Positions 49,715-62,051 of a stretch of DNA of 64,000 bases are shown one piece after another. Both the position numbers and the translations under genes were made by a program. The DNA is taken from the NCBI GenBank assembly GCA_032622095.1, contig CP136067.1, positions 77,650,705-77,714,704 on the forward strand, read 5' to 3'. A model generated the notes under the pieces. It had not been told where the DNA came from and searched no databases. It worked only from the letters and a program-made list of their open reading frames with translations. Source of the stretch: Siphonodentalium dalli. Its lineage: Eukaryota > Mollusca > Scaphopoda > Gadilida > Siphonodentaliidae. Within the stretch, counting starts at the first letter, position 1, and each line of letters opens with the position of its first letter.

Positions 49715-50375
49715 GCTCAACCGATCCGACTCGAATTTGGAATATAGGCCTACTTTGATCCCGGGAACAATATGGGCGGGTCCAATTTCACGTGCGACCG
49801 TGACCTTGACCTCGCTCATATATGCTCATATATGTTTTTGGACCTCGACCGATCCGACTCAAATTTGGTATGTAGTCCTACTTTTAGCCCGGGAACAATA
49901 TGGGTGGGTCCAGTTTCACGTGCGACCGTGACCTTAACCTCGCTCTTATACGCTCATATATGTTTTTGGACCTCGAGCGATCCGACTCAAATTGGTATGT
50001 AGGCCTACTTTGATCCCGGGAACAGTATGGGTGTGTCCAGTTTCACGTGCGACCGTGTTCTTAATCTTGACCTCGCTCATATACGCTCATATGGGAATGT
50101 TTTTCTGGACCTCGACCGATCCGACTCAAATTTGGTATGTAGACCTACTTTGATCCCGGGAACAATATGGGATGGTCAAATCTCACGTACGACCGTTGTC
50201 CTTTATCTTGACCTTGACCTTACTAATATAGGCATGTTTCTTGACCTCGACCGATCCGTTTCAAATTTGGATTGTAGGCCTACTTTGAACCAGGGAAAAA
50301 TATGGACGGGTCCAATTCACGTGCGACCGTGTTCCTTGACCTCATATAGACATGTTTCTGGACCGATCGAACAAC
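49715..50375. repeat. About 130-bp satellite (second copy)
   Basis: Five units corresponding to 4225-4890 with scattered substitutions. Open frames across it differ in length from the left copy because of 1-nt indels, supporting a non-coding nature. Confidence 0.88.
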
Positions 50376-52772
50376 AGTCTGTCCAGACGCTGTATATTCT
50401 GCCCAGGCGGATGCGATCACAAAGAAATACTTTTCAACGTTGTTCGCTCAGTATTTTTCATATTCTGCGCCCAGACGGAAGCGACCACAAAGAAATCCCT
50501 AAATAGTCCTGACTAAGTCGGGCACATCAGCTAGTAATATTAATGTCATATTTCAAAACAGCAACCGTATGCATCCCATGATCTCCACCGGACGCACGGG
50601 TTTGTTCGTCGGAATCAACAGATTAAACACCGTAGACCAGGTGAAGGACACATAAACGCATTGAAAAGTACCAATATTAGACAGAAAGGCCACACATACG
50701 ATGCCTGCAGTCGAAATATCATCGCTCTCAATGGATGTGATCGACCAAAACAGTTTCGTCCCCGTGGTCCATGTAATACTTGGTTTTAAACAACTGAGTT
50801 TTTACAGGTAGTTTATACTAGGTATATAAACTGGAGATCCCGATTCGGATATAAGATTATAACTATTATATACTAGACGATAAATGTCATAGGTATTCTG
50901 TTTGACAATGAAATTGATTCCAAAGTGACGATGAGCTTCGAATGAAGAAGCTGGTGAAATTGCCTCATTAAGGCATATCATCATGTCTTGTCCGGTAAGT
51001 AGCCCAAAATAGAGCTAATACATCTGCAGTACTCAGGCTTTCAGTATTTATGTAATGTCTTATTTGGAATCAACCGAAACCAGTTGATTAAAAAAAAAGA
51101 CACGATGATAACCAAGGGACAATCAAGCAGTACATTTGAGCTTTTTTAAACAGCAGATAATAATGTTCCGGATATATGTGAAAATATCAACTTTTCACCA
51201 AATTTGGTTGAAATTTGTCAAACCATCTTGATTAATTTGGTCTATAGATAAACACATCAGTGTCACACATTTAAGACAGACCAAAGCAATAAACATGCAT
51301 ATTTGATACCAAAGATAGTTCCATATTACTTTTGAGTATGTGAGGGAAAAATCCACTATTTATGTTAATGTCAGTGGTTACAATAGTAACAATTAACCAA
51401 GGTACATTAGAAATGTTAGTATTCAATGTATAGAATGCAGATTCATTTTTCACCAACAACAACTTTTAAACGATTGCAGGATACGCTGTGACAATATCTA
51501 TAATTACCCACTATTTGGCCGCCATTTTGGCCGCTACTTTGAGCCAAGGTGACCATTTTGGTTCCATTGAGTTGGAATAATCAATTAATGGTATGCTTCA
51601 TTTTCATTGGTAAAGTTCGCTCATTTCTTGTTGAAATGTGACTAGAATGTCAATTGTGATGTTTAGTTAAATGTTATACCGGGTTCTGCATAATTGATTT
51701 CTGAGGGATCGGAAGGCGCTAAGATCACAAAGATTATATACCCATAGTCTCTAAATATCTATTATAATGAAGCTAACGAACAGCTGATGGTCGCATCAAG
51801 ATTAGCATATATACTGACAATATCCATCGACTTGGTTAACGGGAGAGTACCCCCCGGCAACTGTGGTATGAAGTCACGAAGACAAACAACTCAGTATCTG
51901 ACGTTCAATGGCACAGGTAGAGAGCCAGACTGGAACACGTGAGGTTTTCATACATTGGCGCTACGAGTCGGTTATGACGTTACGATTCGTCGCACGTTAA
52001 CAACTGGACCATCGCGTCACTACACATTCAGTCCAATTTCTTTACACCGATTGTCCTCATATAAGAAATGACTGGAAGATCGGCAGAATACTTAAACAAA
52101 GTGTGTGAATCCCGAAGGGATTCGCACTATCTTGGTTTAATTATATATCTCTATAATTCCTCCTTATTAGAAGATAACATTACATATACAAATGAAGCAA
52201 AATATAACCAGAACATGAACATAACATAAACAAAATTATTGAAAAACTAGAATAACGAAAAAGACTATCACCCCATCGTATATACTGAAGCACACACTCA
52301 TAAACGTTCACATGTACCCTCAAGTCACACTAACTACGAGTACATACAGGCACAGCCGGATCAATACACTCACAGATAAATGAACATTATATACACAACT
52401 ATAAACAAGATCATACTAGCTGCACATTCAAAAACAGTAAAAAACAATGACCGAATCATTTTCCAGTCATTCCTTATAATCATATACCAGCACATGTTAA
52501 TAGAACATTAATAACATTAACTACTTTTCAAAACTACCAAAACAATTGTAAGTATACACATATGGTCGGCTTCAAGTGATGTAGCTGGTTCATTGCTTTT
52601 TATGCAGTGGAGGCTGCAGTTATTGCTTGATAATAAAAAACCGTCTACAATCACACAATTGGCGGCCGTTACCGCCGTATGAAACAGCACAAACTGTCAT
52701 ACGGTTTACATGAACGTTTCCAATGTTCATAAACCAATAACTTAAGTCGACACTTCATAAACCAACGTCTCT
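50376..52772. other. Non-genic stretch (second copy)
   Basis: Matches 4891-7288. Nothing coding is recognised. Confidence 0.55.
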
Positions 52773-53040
52773 TCAAGCCGATCACGCACACGTGCTCACT
52801 GTGTGTTGAACACGCACTTCACAAACAGCTATGAATCACCTACGTTACTTCAAGCCGATCACGCACACGTGCTCACTGTGTGTTGAACACGCACTTCACA
52901 AACAGTTATGAATCACCTACGTTACTTCAAACCGATCACGCACACGTACTCACTGTGTGTTGAACACGCACTTCACAAACAGTTATGAATCACCTACGTT
53001 ACTTCAAGCCGATCATGTGCAAGCGCTCGCTGTGTGTTAT
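52773..53040. repeat. 77-bp minisatellite with one extra unit
   Basis: Unit starts are at 52773, 52850, 52927 and 53004, one more than in the left copy. The extra unit carries private changes (TCAAACCG and CACGTACTC). Confidence 0.92.
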
Positions 53041-53889
53041 TATTGGGAGACTGTGTTGGAATTTGACACGCTACTTACAATTGATATGGTACTTTTGAAA
53101 AGTCGTTCTAATGATTAATGTTCTATTAAAATGTACTGGTATATAATTATAAGGAATGTCCTGCATATCGATTGGGGTCATTGGTTTTGACCCGCAGAGT
53201 TAATAAAACAAAGTAATTTGTTTAATTACTATACCGGTCAAAATCCATTGACCCCAATCGATCTGCAAGTCATTTCTTAAATAAACATCGGAAACGTTCG
53301 TGCAAACCGTATGGTGATTTGTACTCATTCTTACGGGTGCTAATTGGTGCCTTGAGCTGCGCGTGAATTTCTATACGCTGACCTGTCCTGCCCAGTTAAT
53401 ATATGATTATACGATCAGATTGACCTATATTTATTCCCCGACCATTCACTGCAGGGGCGCGAGCTGTATGGGCCCCTCCGGTTGCAGCTCCGGTGTCATC
53501 GCCCGAGCTGGGTTGGGGGGGGGGGGCTGCCTATCGGGGTCTCGGTGCTGCGGTGGCTGGTTGGGAGAATTTTGTTGATATTCTGTTGATGTATACATGT
53601 ATATGTTTGTATTTGAACGCATCGGGCAGGCGGGTCAGTGGAGCAATGTAGCACTATATACCACTGGTTGTGGTAATTTAAGTGAATAAACGATATAATT
53701 GTGTGAATGTAGATGGTGTGTGATTATAGTGAAATCTCCTTCCAATCCCGCTGTGTACAGGTATACTGTCGGGATGTTCAGGGATGTTTTTAGCTAACTT
53801 GACAAAGTCAAGTATGATCTATTTCTAATTGGTTGGCTTCCGCCGTCAGTCTATGAGTCCATAGGTGCGTCCGTCAACAATTTCCTTTA
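53041..53889. other. Non-genic stretch (second copy)
   Basis: Matches 7481-8320. A G run near 53515 is longer by four than on the left. Confidence 0.5.
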
Positions 53890-55590
53890 GCACACCCTAC
53901 ATGTCACATCTCTCATCCGATCGTCAGCAAACTTGATGTGGATCTTCGGGATGACTTCCAGATGGGAGGCTCCGAAATTCATTTAAAACCAAGGCCTCCA
54001 GCAGCCATCTTGGATTTAAAATTGAATCCATTGGCACACCCTGCATCCAGCATTTATTGGAGAATTGTTTTGACAATTGACATGCAAGTAAACGATATGT
54101 TGAAGGGGGCCATCAAAACGTTAATTTATGGCGATATAGCATTTGATTCGTATTCTACAATGTTTGGAACTCACAGAGACACGATACAAGATTTTCAAAC
54201 TCTCTGACCGAATTAAAATCTGTGTTAAAGAGTGAATTATTCTTTGCTCCCTATGGGGAAGTTATCTCAGATGTTTGTTAACTATTTTTATGTTTCTGTT
54301 AATCTTATGTGATCATCTCTTGTGCTTTTTTTGTTTTGTTAATAAAGTTTATTTGTGCATAAGTGCCATATTAATAACAGAGCACTGGGTCCGGTCAACA
54401 GGAAAACCTATATAAGACCAGACCCAAAAACCAATAGTCAAAATTCAAAACACGTGATCAGGTATAACAGTGAAATAAGAAAAACAAAATGAAACAACAT
54501 AATAATTCTTTGCTCAGCAGAAAATGTGCTTAGGCCTATGATGTGTGTATCGATGTATGTGTGTATCAAGTGTGATATAGGGAAGGGTACTAGTAGGAAT
54601 GTAAGCGCTCTGGTCCATCTGGGATAAAGCGCTATATAAATTTGAAAATATAAATTGATGAAAAACATAACCGCCGGCATCCATCTTGGAATTTACTCTT
54701 TACATACACGAATACATGAGTTTTGGCGCACCCATACATAAGACATCCCTCATCCGATCGCGATAAAACTTCGTATGAAGATTCGGGGTTATCACTAGAG
54801 GGAGCCATCACATTTTTCCGAAAATCTGGGATTTTACTCGTTGAAAGAGTAAATCCTTCGACACACCCTACAGGCCACAACCCTATCCAATCGTCGCCCA
54901 ACTATATTGATCTTCGGGGTGACCTCTACATGGGAGTCATCGATTTTTTCCGAAGTTGATTATCACATGGTCGCCGGCAGCCATCCCGGATCAATTTGAA
55001 TCCCTCAGCACACACTGCAACCAGCATGTGATGAATAATTGTGTACATGCATGTTTACGATCACCCCTAGATAGGAGCCATAGAATTTGATCAATATTCT
55101 TTAAAAAACATGGCCGCGGGAAGCCATCTTGGATTTTACTCTTTGTATGACTAATCCTACAGGCCATATCCCTCACCCGTTCGTTAACAAACTTCATATG
55201 GATCCCTCATCCGATCTTCACCAAACTTAATATAGATCTTCGGGGTGACCTGCAGATGGAAGCGACCGATTTTATCTTCTATATTCGATGACAAAAAAAA
55301 CATGGCATCCAGTGGCCATCTTGGATTTCACATTTGAATCCATTGGCACACCCTGTGGCCCGCACTTATAGGAGACATGTTTCGAAAATTTACAGCCATG
55401 TTTCGGATAACTTGTAGATTAGAGTTTCAAATATGAACGATTTTAGATGAAAAATATGGCTGTCTGCAGCCATCATGGATTGTATTCTTTGCATAACTAA
55501 ATACTTAGGCATGCCATACAACCAACATATTTTATCCAATCGATCCCAAAATTCATATGGCTCTTCAGGTTGACATCTATAGTACTTTAA
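53890..55590. repeat. Diverged interspersed repeat family (second copy)
   Basis: Matches 8310-10020 with the same order of units, including GATCTTCGGGGTGACCT and CCATCTTGGAT segments. The L2-type tail is at 54601-54655. Confidence 0.7.
54601..54655 (+). mobile_element. LINE/SINE 3' tail of L2/CR1 type (second copy)
   Basis: Same GTAAGCGCTCTGG and AAAGCGCTATATAAAT motifs as at 9037. Confidence 0.55.
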
Positions 55591-57358
55591 ATTCAATTTG
55601 TGAGCCATGCCTATAGGGGATAATTCAATTAACTTGTCCATTCCCCTCACAATCTGCGGACCCAAATAATGCGATAACGAAAATTCCACTGTTCGAGTGA
55701 TAGCAAGGACGACAACCGGGAATGTTGTTGTCTGTGTGGGTTCATGCACACTCGATAGAGTCTGTTTTCTACCATCTAATCGGTTCTATACGGAAATACT
55801 ATTGACTAATATTTGAATGGCTACTTGGTTCAAACTCACCATGACGCGAAAATAGCCATACCAACACAACTAAATATATATTAAGTTACTATTTGCACAA
55901 CTATTCACATATTTGGGATGCCTTATAGGTTGGTGTCAGGTGTCAAATAGTAACAGAATCGTCCACTTTGTGATACATGCATGAATTATGGCATGAATAG
56001 TCAGAGTGAACATTTTAGCGACAATGGTCGACGAATTCAAAATGGCCGCCACGTTTCCAATATGGCCACCGTGCATAGCTTTTACTCTACATATACTATA
56101 TATCAAACAGATTTTTGTTTATTGTTTATCACATGAGTTCAGTAAACTTAATCATAACAATAAAGTTAAGTAATTATAACCATGTCAAAATAACACGAGT
56201 TTGTCTATAGCAGTGATAAACATTTTCTGATTTTCTGATTTTATATTTTAAAAAGGGTAAAAATGAGAGAACAAAAATCGCTCGCTTTGTGATACCAGCA
56301 TGCAATTTGGCATACATGATCAGAGAACAGAACTGAATAATGTAATTTTAAATGTATGATATTTACAATAATATGTGTTTAAATATTCATATATTTACAA
56401 GACTATATCTAGTAGAAAATAGAAGAGTCATTCATATAATGATGTAGGTTCATTTGAAACTAAAGATGCAGTAATGCACCGTATATTCGATCGATATCTT
56501 CCCGATTCATTAAACCGGTTTACACTGTGGTTGATTAATGTTTAGCGTTGTTTCAGCTACTAAGCCATACATCACGGCAGGGCTATGTTCCCCCCAGCAA
56601 TATACTGAATTATTCTAGTTATATGTTAATTTATTGTACTATTCATATGTGTATTGTAAATAAAAATATCCTATCCTATCCTATGCACATAGCTTTATTG
56701 GTGGTGGACAGATTGGAATGACAAATAGTATAACTTCAAATAGAAACATCAGAGTCCTAGTAAATAACCGACAACACTGGTCAGACTCGCTAATTATACT
56801 CTCTCTTTACTTGGAAACACCCTTCTTGGCAGCTTATGGCATAGTCTATCACATAATGGTCCTTACTGGCTAGCCAACGGGGACCCCTACACACATATAT
56901 ATGCCCAAATTGTGATATAAAGTTCAGCTTTCGGTAAAACGGTTCTTCTCAAGCATTTGTTCATTCGTAGAGTAAAGTTTAATGAATTCAATATATCTGT
57001 AATTTTGCGTGATGATACGGTTCCATTACACCAAACAATCAAAAGAAATAATTCCTTAATCATTACAAAACCGGCAACATAATGACTTCCGATTTAACAG
57101 TTCCTCTACAGTGTCCTAATCACGACAGATCAACTTGATCGAAATAAAGAGGCGGAGCAATCTCTGATACATTAAGTCAATACTGCCTTGATTCACAGAT
57201 CAACATTGATTGACAATATTGCTCGTGTTAAATACCCTATTGGTGCTCTAGACGTGATTTATTTTCGGCAATAAATTGTCTGTGAAAAACACTAAACCAA
57301 CACTGTTTGATGTCAGGACACCAATTCTGGGATATTTATTTGATCAACGAATTCAGTA
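55591..57358 (+). other. Upstream flank of the second Hox exon 1
   Basis: Matches 10021-11687, with a retroposon-tail insertion at 56577-56683 and an 8-bp duplication (TTTTCTGA) near 56230. No gene seen. Confidence 0.5.
56577..56683 (+). mobile_element. Copy-specific retroposon 3' end with (TATCC)n tail
   Basis: About 107 bp present only here replaces about 9 bp at the equivalent of 11003-11011. It ends GTAAATAAAAATATCC followed by CTATCC units, which looks like the 3' end of a heavily truncated non-LTR element. No clear target duplication; a small target deletion is likely. Confidence 0.65.
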
Positions 57359-57836
57359 ATGGATAACGAAGTCTGTGCTTATATACCTAATGCTGCTAGT
57401 TGTGACTCGCATGTATTTCGCTCGTTCCGTGGCACGGAAGGCCAGAAGGACAGCTCACAATCTGTTAGACACGTATTCTGCACAAATTCCAGTCAAAAAT
57501 CGGACACACCATCGACACATGCACTTATTTATGACCATTGTTCGGTAAAATTAGCTAACAGAGCTTCTAGCGACGTACCACAGGCGTTTTGCCATGGCGA
57601 TTATACTTGCTTTCAAGATTCCGCTTCATCAAATATCACAGGCAACAGACGGATAGCAGTGTATGAAAAGGTTCTGAATATATATGATAATTGCCAAAGT
57701 CATATGATGACACATACAAGTGGAAGGAGAGATGGGGAGAAACCGTCAAAAACAGTAATATCAGGTGCAGATCAGAGCCCAACACGTGACTCGCGGTACG
57801 AGTGCGGAATATATCCTTGGATGAGAAGTTATTTGG
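57359..57836 (+). CDS. Lox2/Lox4: Hox exon 1, second copy (allele or duplicate)
   Basis: It encodes the same exon as 11688-12177 with an intact frame, the same start, the YPWM hexapeptide and the same donor G|GTAAGT (intron from 57837). Differences in the protein are P66A, T74P and an in-frame loss of four residues just after residue 133 (MPSGQS region). Only in-frame or substitution changes occur in the exon, while the surrounding DNA carries frameshifting indels; this suggests both copies are under coding constraint. The homeobox exon of this copy would lie beyond the window end. Confidence 0.9.
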
Positions 57837-57928
57837 GTAAGTATAATTTTACATTTGATCAATACATATCAATATATGCGTAAATCGAGAATGAGTCTAT
57901 TGCATGGTCGTGGAAAGGTGAATGAAAT

Positions 57929-58834
57929 GGGAACATGTCTCTATTCCGAAGGTTCGCTATTCCGAAGGTTCACTAATCCGAAGGTTCACTAATCCGAAGG
58001 TTCACTATTCCGAAGGTTCACTATTCCGAAGGTTCGCTATTCCGAAGGTTTTTGTTATTTTAAAAGTTAATTCTATATTCTAAAGTATATTGAGAGGGTT
58101 CTTTAGTACGAAGACTCTTTTTATGAAGGAAATAACTTAAAACATTAAAAAAATAAATGTGATTTTTGTTTTCGTGGGTTTCCTTGAGATTTAACCCTTT
58201 GGCGAGTAGAACGACATATATGTCGTCTATCGGTTGAGGACTAAAACGACATATTTTAGGAAGTGTTATTTTACGTCTATATAACTTCAATAAATCATCT
58301 GATTTATAAATGATTTACATAGGAGTTATTTTGATTAATATAATGTCCCAAATGCTAAAGGCGGACTATAACAGTGGGGCTCTTACGGTAAATCAATACT
58401 GGAGCGCTATAACTTACTGTATAGCAGAATACCGCTGAATGGACCTAACTGCAATTCTGACTTTGTATTGATTTTAATGTTGATGTTTCTTTCAAGTACA
58501 GATTGCCAGTTCGGGTAGAATGCATCTCTAACTCGTAGTTTATTTCAGTCATTGTGTTTTCAACTTTCTATAATATTAAAATGATAAACTGATACTGTCT
58601 TCTTGCTATTAATAACCGACATCTGGGACAAATTAGATATTAGATTGGGGTGTATAAATGTACGGGGGCGCAAATTTTGATTCATTTCTGGCTAAAAACT
58701 CCCATAATAGAAAACCTTCGGAATAGCGAACCTTCGGAATAGTGAACCTTCGGATTAGTGAACCTTCGGATTAGTGAACCTTCGGATTAGTGAACCTTCG
58801 GAATAGCGAACCTTCGGAATAGAGAACCCTACCC
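57929..58834. mobile_element. Mutator-like non-autonomous transposon, copy-specific (906 bp)
   Basis: It is inserted 92 bp after the Hox exon 1 donor. It is flanked by GAATGAAAT at 57920-57928 and 58835-58843, which occurs once at the empty site 12261-12269. The ends begin GGG and are built of a 16-bp tandem unit (CTATTCCGAAGGTTCG and variants). About seven units lie inside each end, in opposite orientation, giving inverted ends of about 120 bp (57929-58050 and 58710-58834). The AT-rich interior has no transposase. The 9-bp duplication suggests the Mutator superfamily (inference). Confidence 0.9.
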
Positions 58835-59457
58835 GAATGAAATATAGTCAGTATCTAAATGATGCACAAGTCTGAATCTCTGAGTTATTTGGGGATTTGA
58901 GAGGACGGATAAGGTGCAGTAACTTTGAATTTTCTGCGACCATACATGTTGTTATATTGTATCAAAATTCAAGGTAATTCCATTCATGCTTTGGGAACAA
59001 ATGTGCTTCCTCTGGGTTATCTGCCTCTATATAAACTATTCATTTGGAGAAAATTAGAACTCACAAATCTGCACTCTTCGAACAATATAACATCATATGG
59101 AATTAAGGGAACTGACATTCAAAGTACTGTGTAAATGGTGTCACCAATTGACCATGACGTGCAGCGGCATTATAGGAGACACGTATTATCCAGAAATTTG
59201 TCTCTTATTTGAATAACCCATATATATTTTATAAGTCTATTTTCTTAAAACTGAAAAAATTCTAAGTCGGCAGCCATTGATGAACTATAGAATGAAAACT
59301 GCATAGCCTCTCTTGACAATAACTATTTGATACGTGTTTAACGTGATACTTAACTATGGATACTTTCTCCATGCAGGAATAGACAATAGGCACTAAAAAG
59401 CCAATCTACAAGAAAACCTGGTACCCATGCAGCCGACCAAACTCATATTGAGGCATA

Positions 59458-60366
59458 ATGCCCCTAAGCTGCTTTCCCCAAATATCCACATTCATATTGA
59501 ATAATAGGCTTGTAACTTTCTCTGAAGAATAAGATACTCTTAGTTGGGTTTTCAGAAAAGGGTGGACAATTTTTATTCTACAAACTATAATTTATCGCTA
59601 TCTCTCTAGCGGAAACATAGTTATAGTGTGTCTTTGTAGACTTCCGCAAAGCCGTTGAACTTTGAGAGATGTTTGGAGAGATCCATTGTGGTTGAAATAA
59701 CTTACAATAGATAATTGGTAAAATTCTTAATCTTCTAAAATATTTGTACTCAAAGAATAAAAGTTGTGTCAAAAAAATCATAATTTATTTGACATTTCTA
59801 TGAGAATCTTTTTTTATTTAAATTGAAATTATGTCACATTTTTATTTTCTCCACATGTGAACGATGTACAATGTTTTTGACTGGTTGTGCTATATACAAA
59901 GCATAGAATGTTTAGACAGTATATATTTGGATCACATTGGATGTTGTATAAAATTGATGTGCATTTTGTATGTAGATGATACATACGGTATTGTTATCCG
60001 ATTACCTGCATAGCGCACTATTGACTACGCAGATGCTTTCATACTGCAAAATGAACTCAACCAAAACAAAATTAATGATATTTACCAAAATGTGGCCGAG
60101 AAATGCGCCAATAATCTTATGTAGTGACCAAGAACTTGAACTTGCAAAGGAATTCATCTATATTCGTGTAAAATTATTTTATAAAGCGCGATTTTGTCAG
60201 ATTATTAAAAAACGTGCAGTTACTTCTGCGACCAGAGCCATGTTTGGTCTACTCAACATATATTTAATGGTGTTATATCGAAGCGAAGTGTGGGGATACG
60301 CAAAAATACAAGCGCTTGAATCTTTACACTTTGGATTTTTCACAATGGTACTTTCTATAAAAAGAT
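59458..60366 (+). pseudogene. Decayed LINE reverse transcriptase (second copy)
   Basis: Same fragment as 12883-13795. Here the catalytic box reads LYVDDTYG (59966-59989), closer to the functional YxDD. A stop interrupts the earlier segment near 59530, where the left copy reads through. A 1-nt difference near 60180 leaves the C-terminal part open as a 130-residue frame (59976-60368). Confidence 0.8.
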
Positions 60367-62051
60367 AAAATCAAGTGCGTCAAATTATAACGAACCAAAG
60401 CCAGACGCTTTGGGTCGTATATAGACTATATCTGATTTGTGACGTCACCAATTATTATCTAATACGACGCTGTTGTTTTGAATTTCGCGAGGTGGGCTTA
60501 AAGCATTAATGTCGTAATCGGCTGTCAAGAGACCAACCCAAATCAGTCGACGTGCAACATTCCCCTATTTATATAAACGTCATAAAAGCATTTATTTGTA
60601 TTTATTTATAAAGGAAAGTAGGTCCATAATGAATTTTAACGGGTCTACTCTGGCACTCTACTGGATCAAATCATCTGACCCTATAGGAAGTTTTAATATA
60701 TTTTTTTTAAATAAACTAAAATCACCACAACTCAGCACGATCTACGTGTATCTCATGCACAGCAGTTGATCAATACTGCATGGTTCTGTAGCGACTATAC
60801 CGTGAGAAAGGAAATAATATAATATTTAATATGGATTTGATTGTTATCATAAGTCTGCATACTTACATGCATCTGATAATCCATACATATCCTATTTTCT
60901 TGAATAGAATGAAAACACATACTTATGAACAAAGCAGAAGATACATTCAGTTCCACGCGAATTCGGTCAATGGTGAAAATTAAACGATGACGTTGTTTGT
61001 CGACTATCGTTGAAATCGACATGCGTTATGACATATTATGAATGAAGTATCTGAAGTATCTGAAGCGGAGAGCTCCCCCATCACGCCAAGTAATATAATG
61101 GTTAGTTTCAGTTCCATGCACTCTCGACAACATATAACTATTTATAATTACCCCACCAAACATAAACCTTATGCATGTGAATCTTATTTGGTGGGAATCT
61201 ATAAAGTGATTTTGACAAGAATTGTTTTAAACGCTGCATGCAGAAACCCATATGTGATTGTTTTAGCTTTGGTTCGTGAATTACGCTTGTGTATGATCAT
61301 ATTATGGTATATACGGAGGACTTGGCAGAAATCCAATCTGTATTGAAATTACATGCATGATGTTAGGTATACAATGGACCAAACTAGTGTCGACTGGTGT
61401 ATCTGGAGAAGCAAATATATCTACACCTTATTGTATCAATCCCATGAATTTGATTATGGTAATTGTGAATTTTCCAAATGGTTTCATTCTATAAAGAGAA
61501 TGCTCTTAAATATTCAATTGGAATCAAAATGGGAATCGCAGAGCGATTCTCAGATATATTGAAATAATATATATGTATATGTCAAACCACTCATTGTAAT
61601 ACAGAAGTCCAGTACTACCAGTTAGATTTTTGTTAAAAGTAGAAAATTCGAGATATAAAGTAGAATATTCGAGATGAAAATTCGAGATAAAAAATCGAAT
61701 TAGATCCGGCCCCTCCTGGTTAGAGCATATAAGTTTAGGGTCAGTGTTATAACGTTGGAAATGAATAGGGTCCCTTTCCGTCCTGGTTATGGTCAAGTTT
61801 AGGGTCACGTATACGTCCCGATCCGCCCTGGACATCCCGATTTGCGTATATTATAGTCAGAGAGATAGTTTTATTCCTCCATATCAGAAGATAATATGTT
61901 ACAATCATACACAATTATATAGATTACACGATATCACAATCTAAAATATAAATAATGGCAATTCGTTGTCGATTATCATAGGAAATTAGAGTATATGCGA
62001 AATTCATCTTCACAACACGCAAATAAAGCAGACACAATGTCTAAAAAGTTG
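60367..62051 (+). other. Intronic sequence without a recognised element (second copy)
   Basis: Matches 13796-15480. Short indels, for example loss of GGCCCG near 61397, distinguish it from the left copy. Confidence 0.5.
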
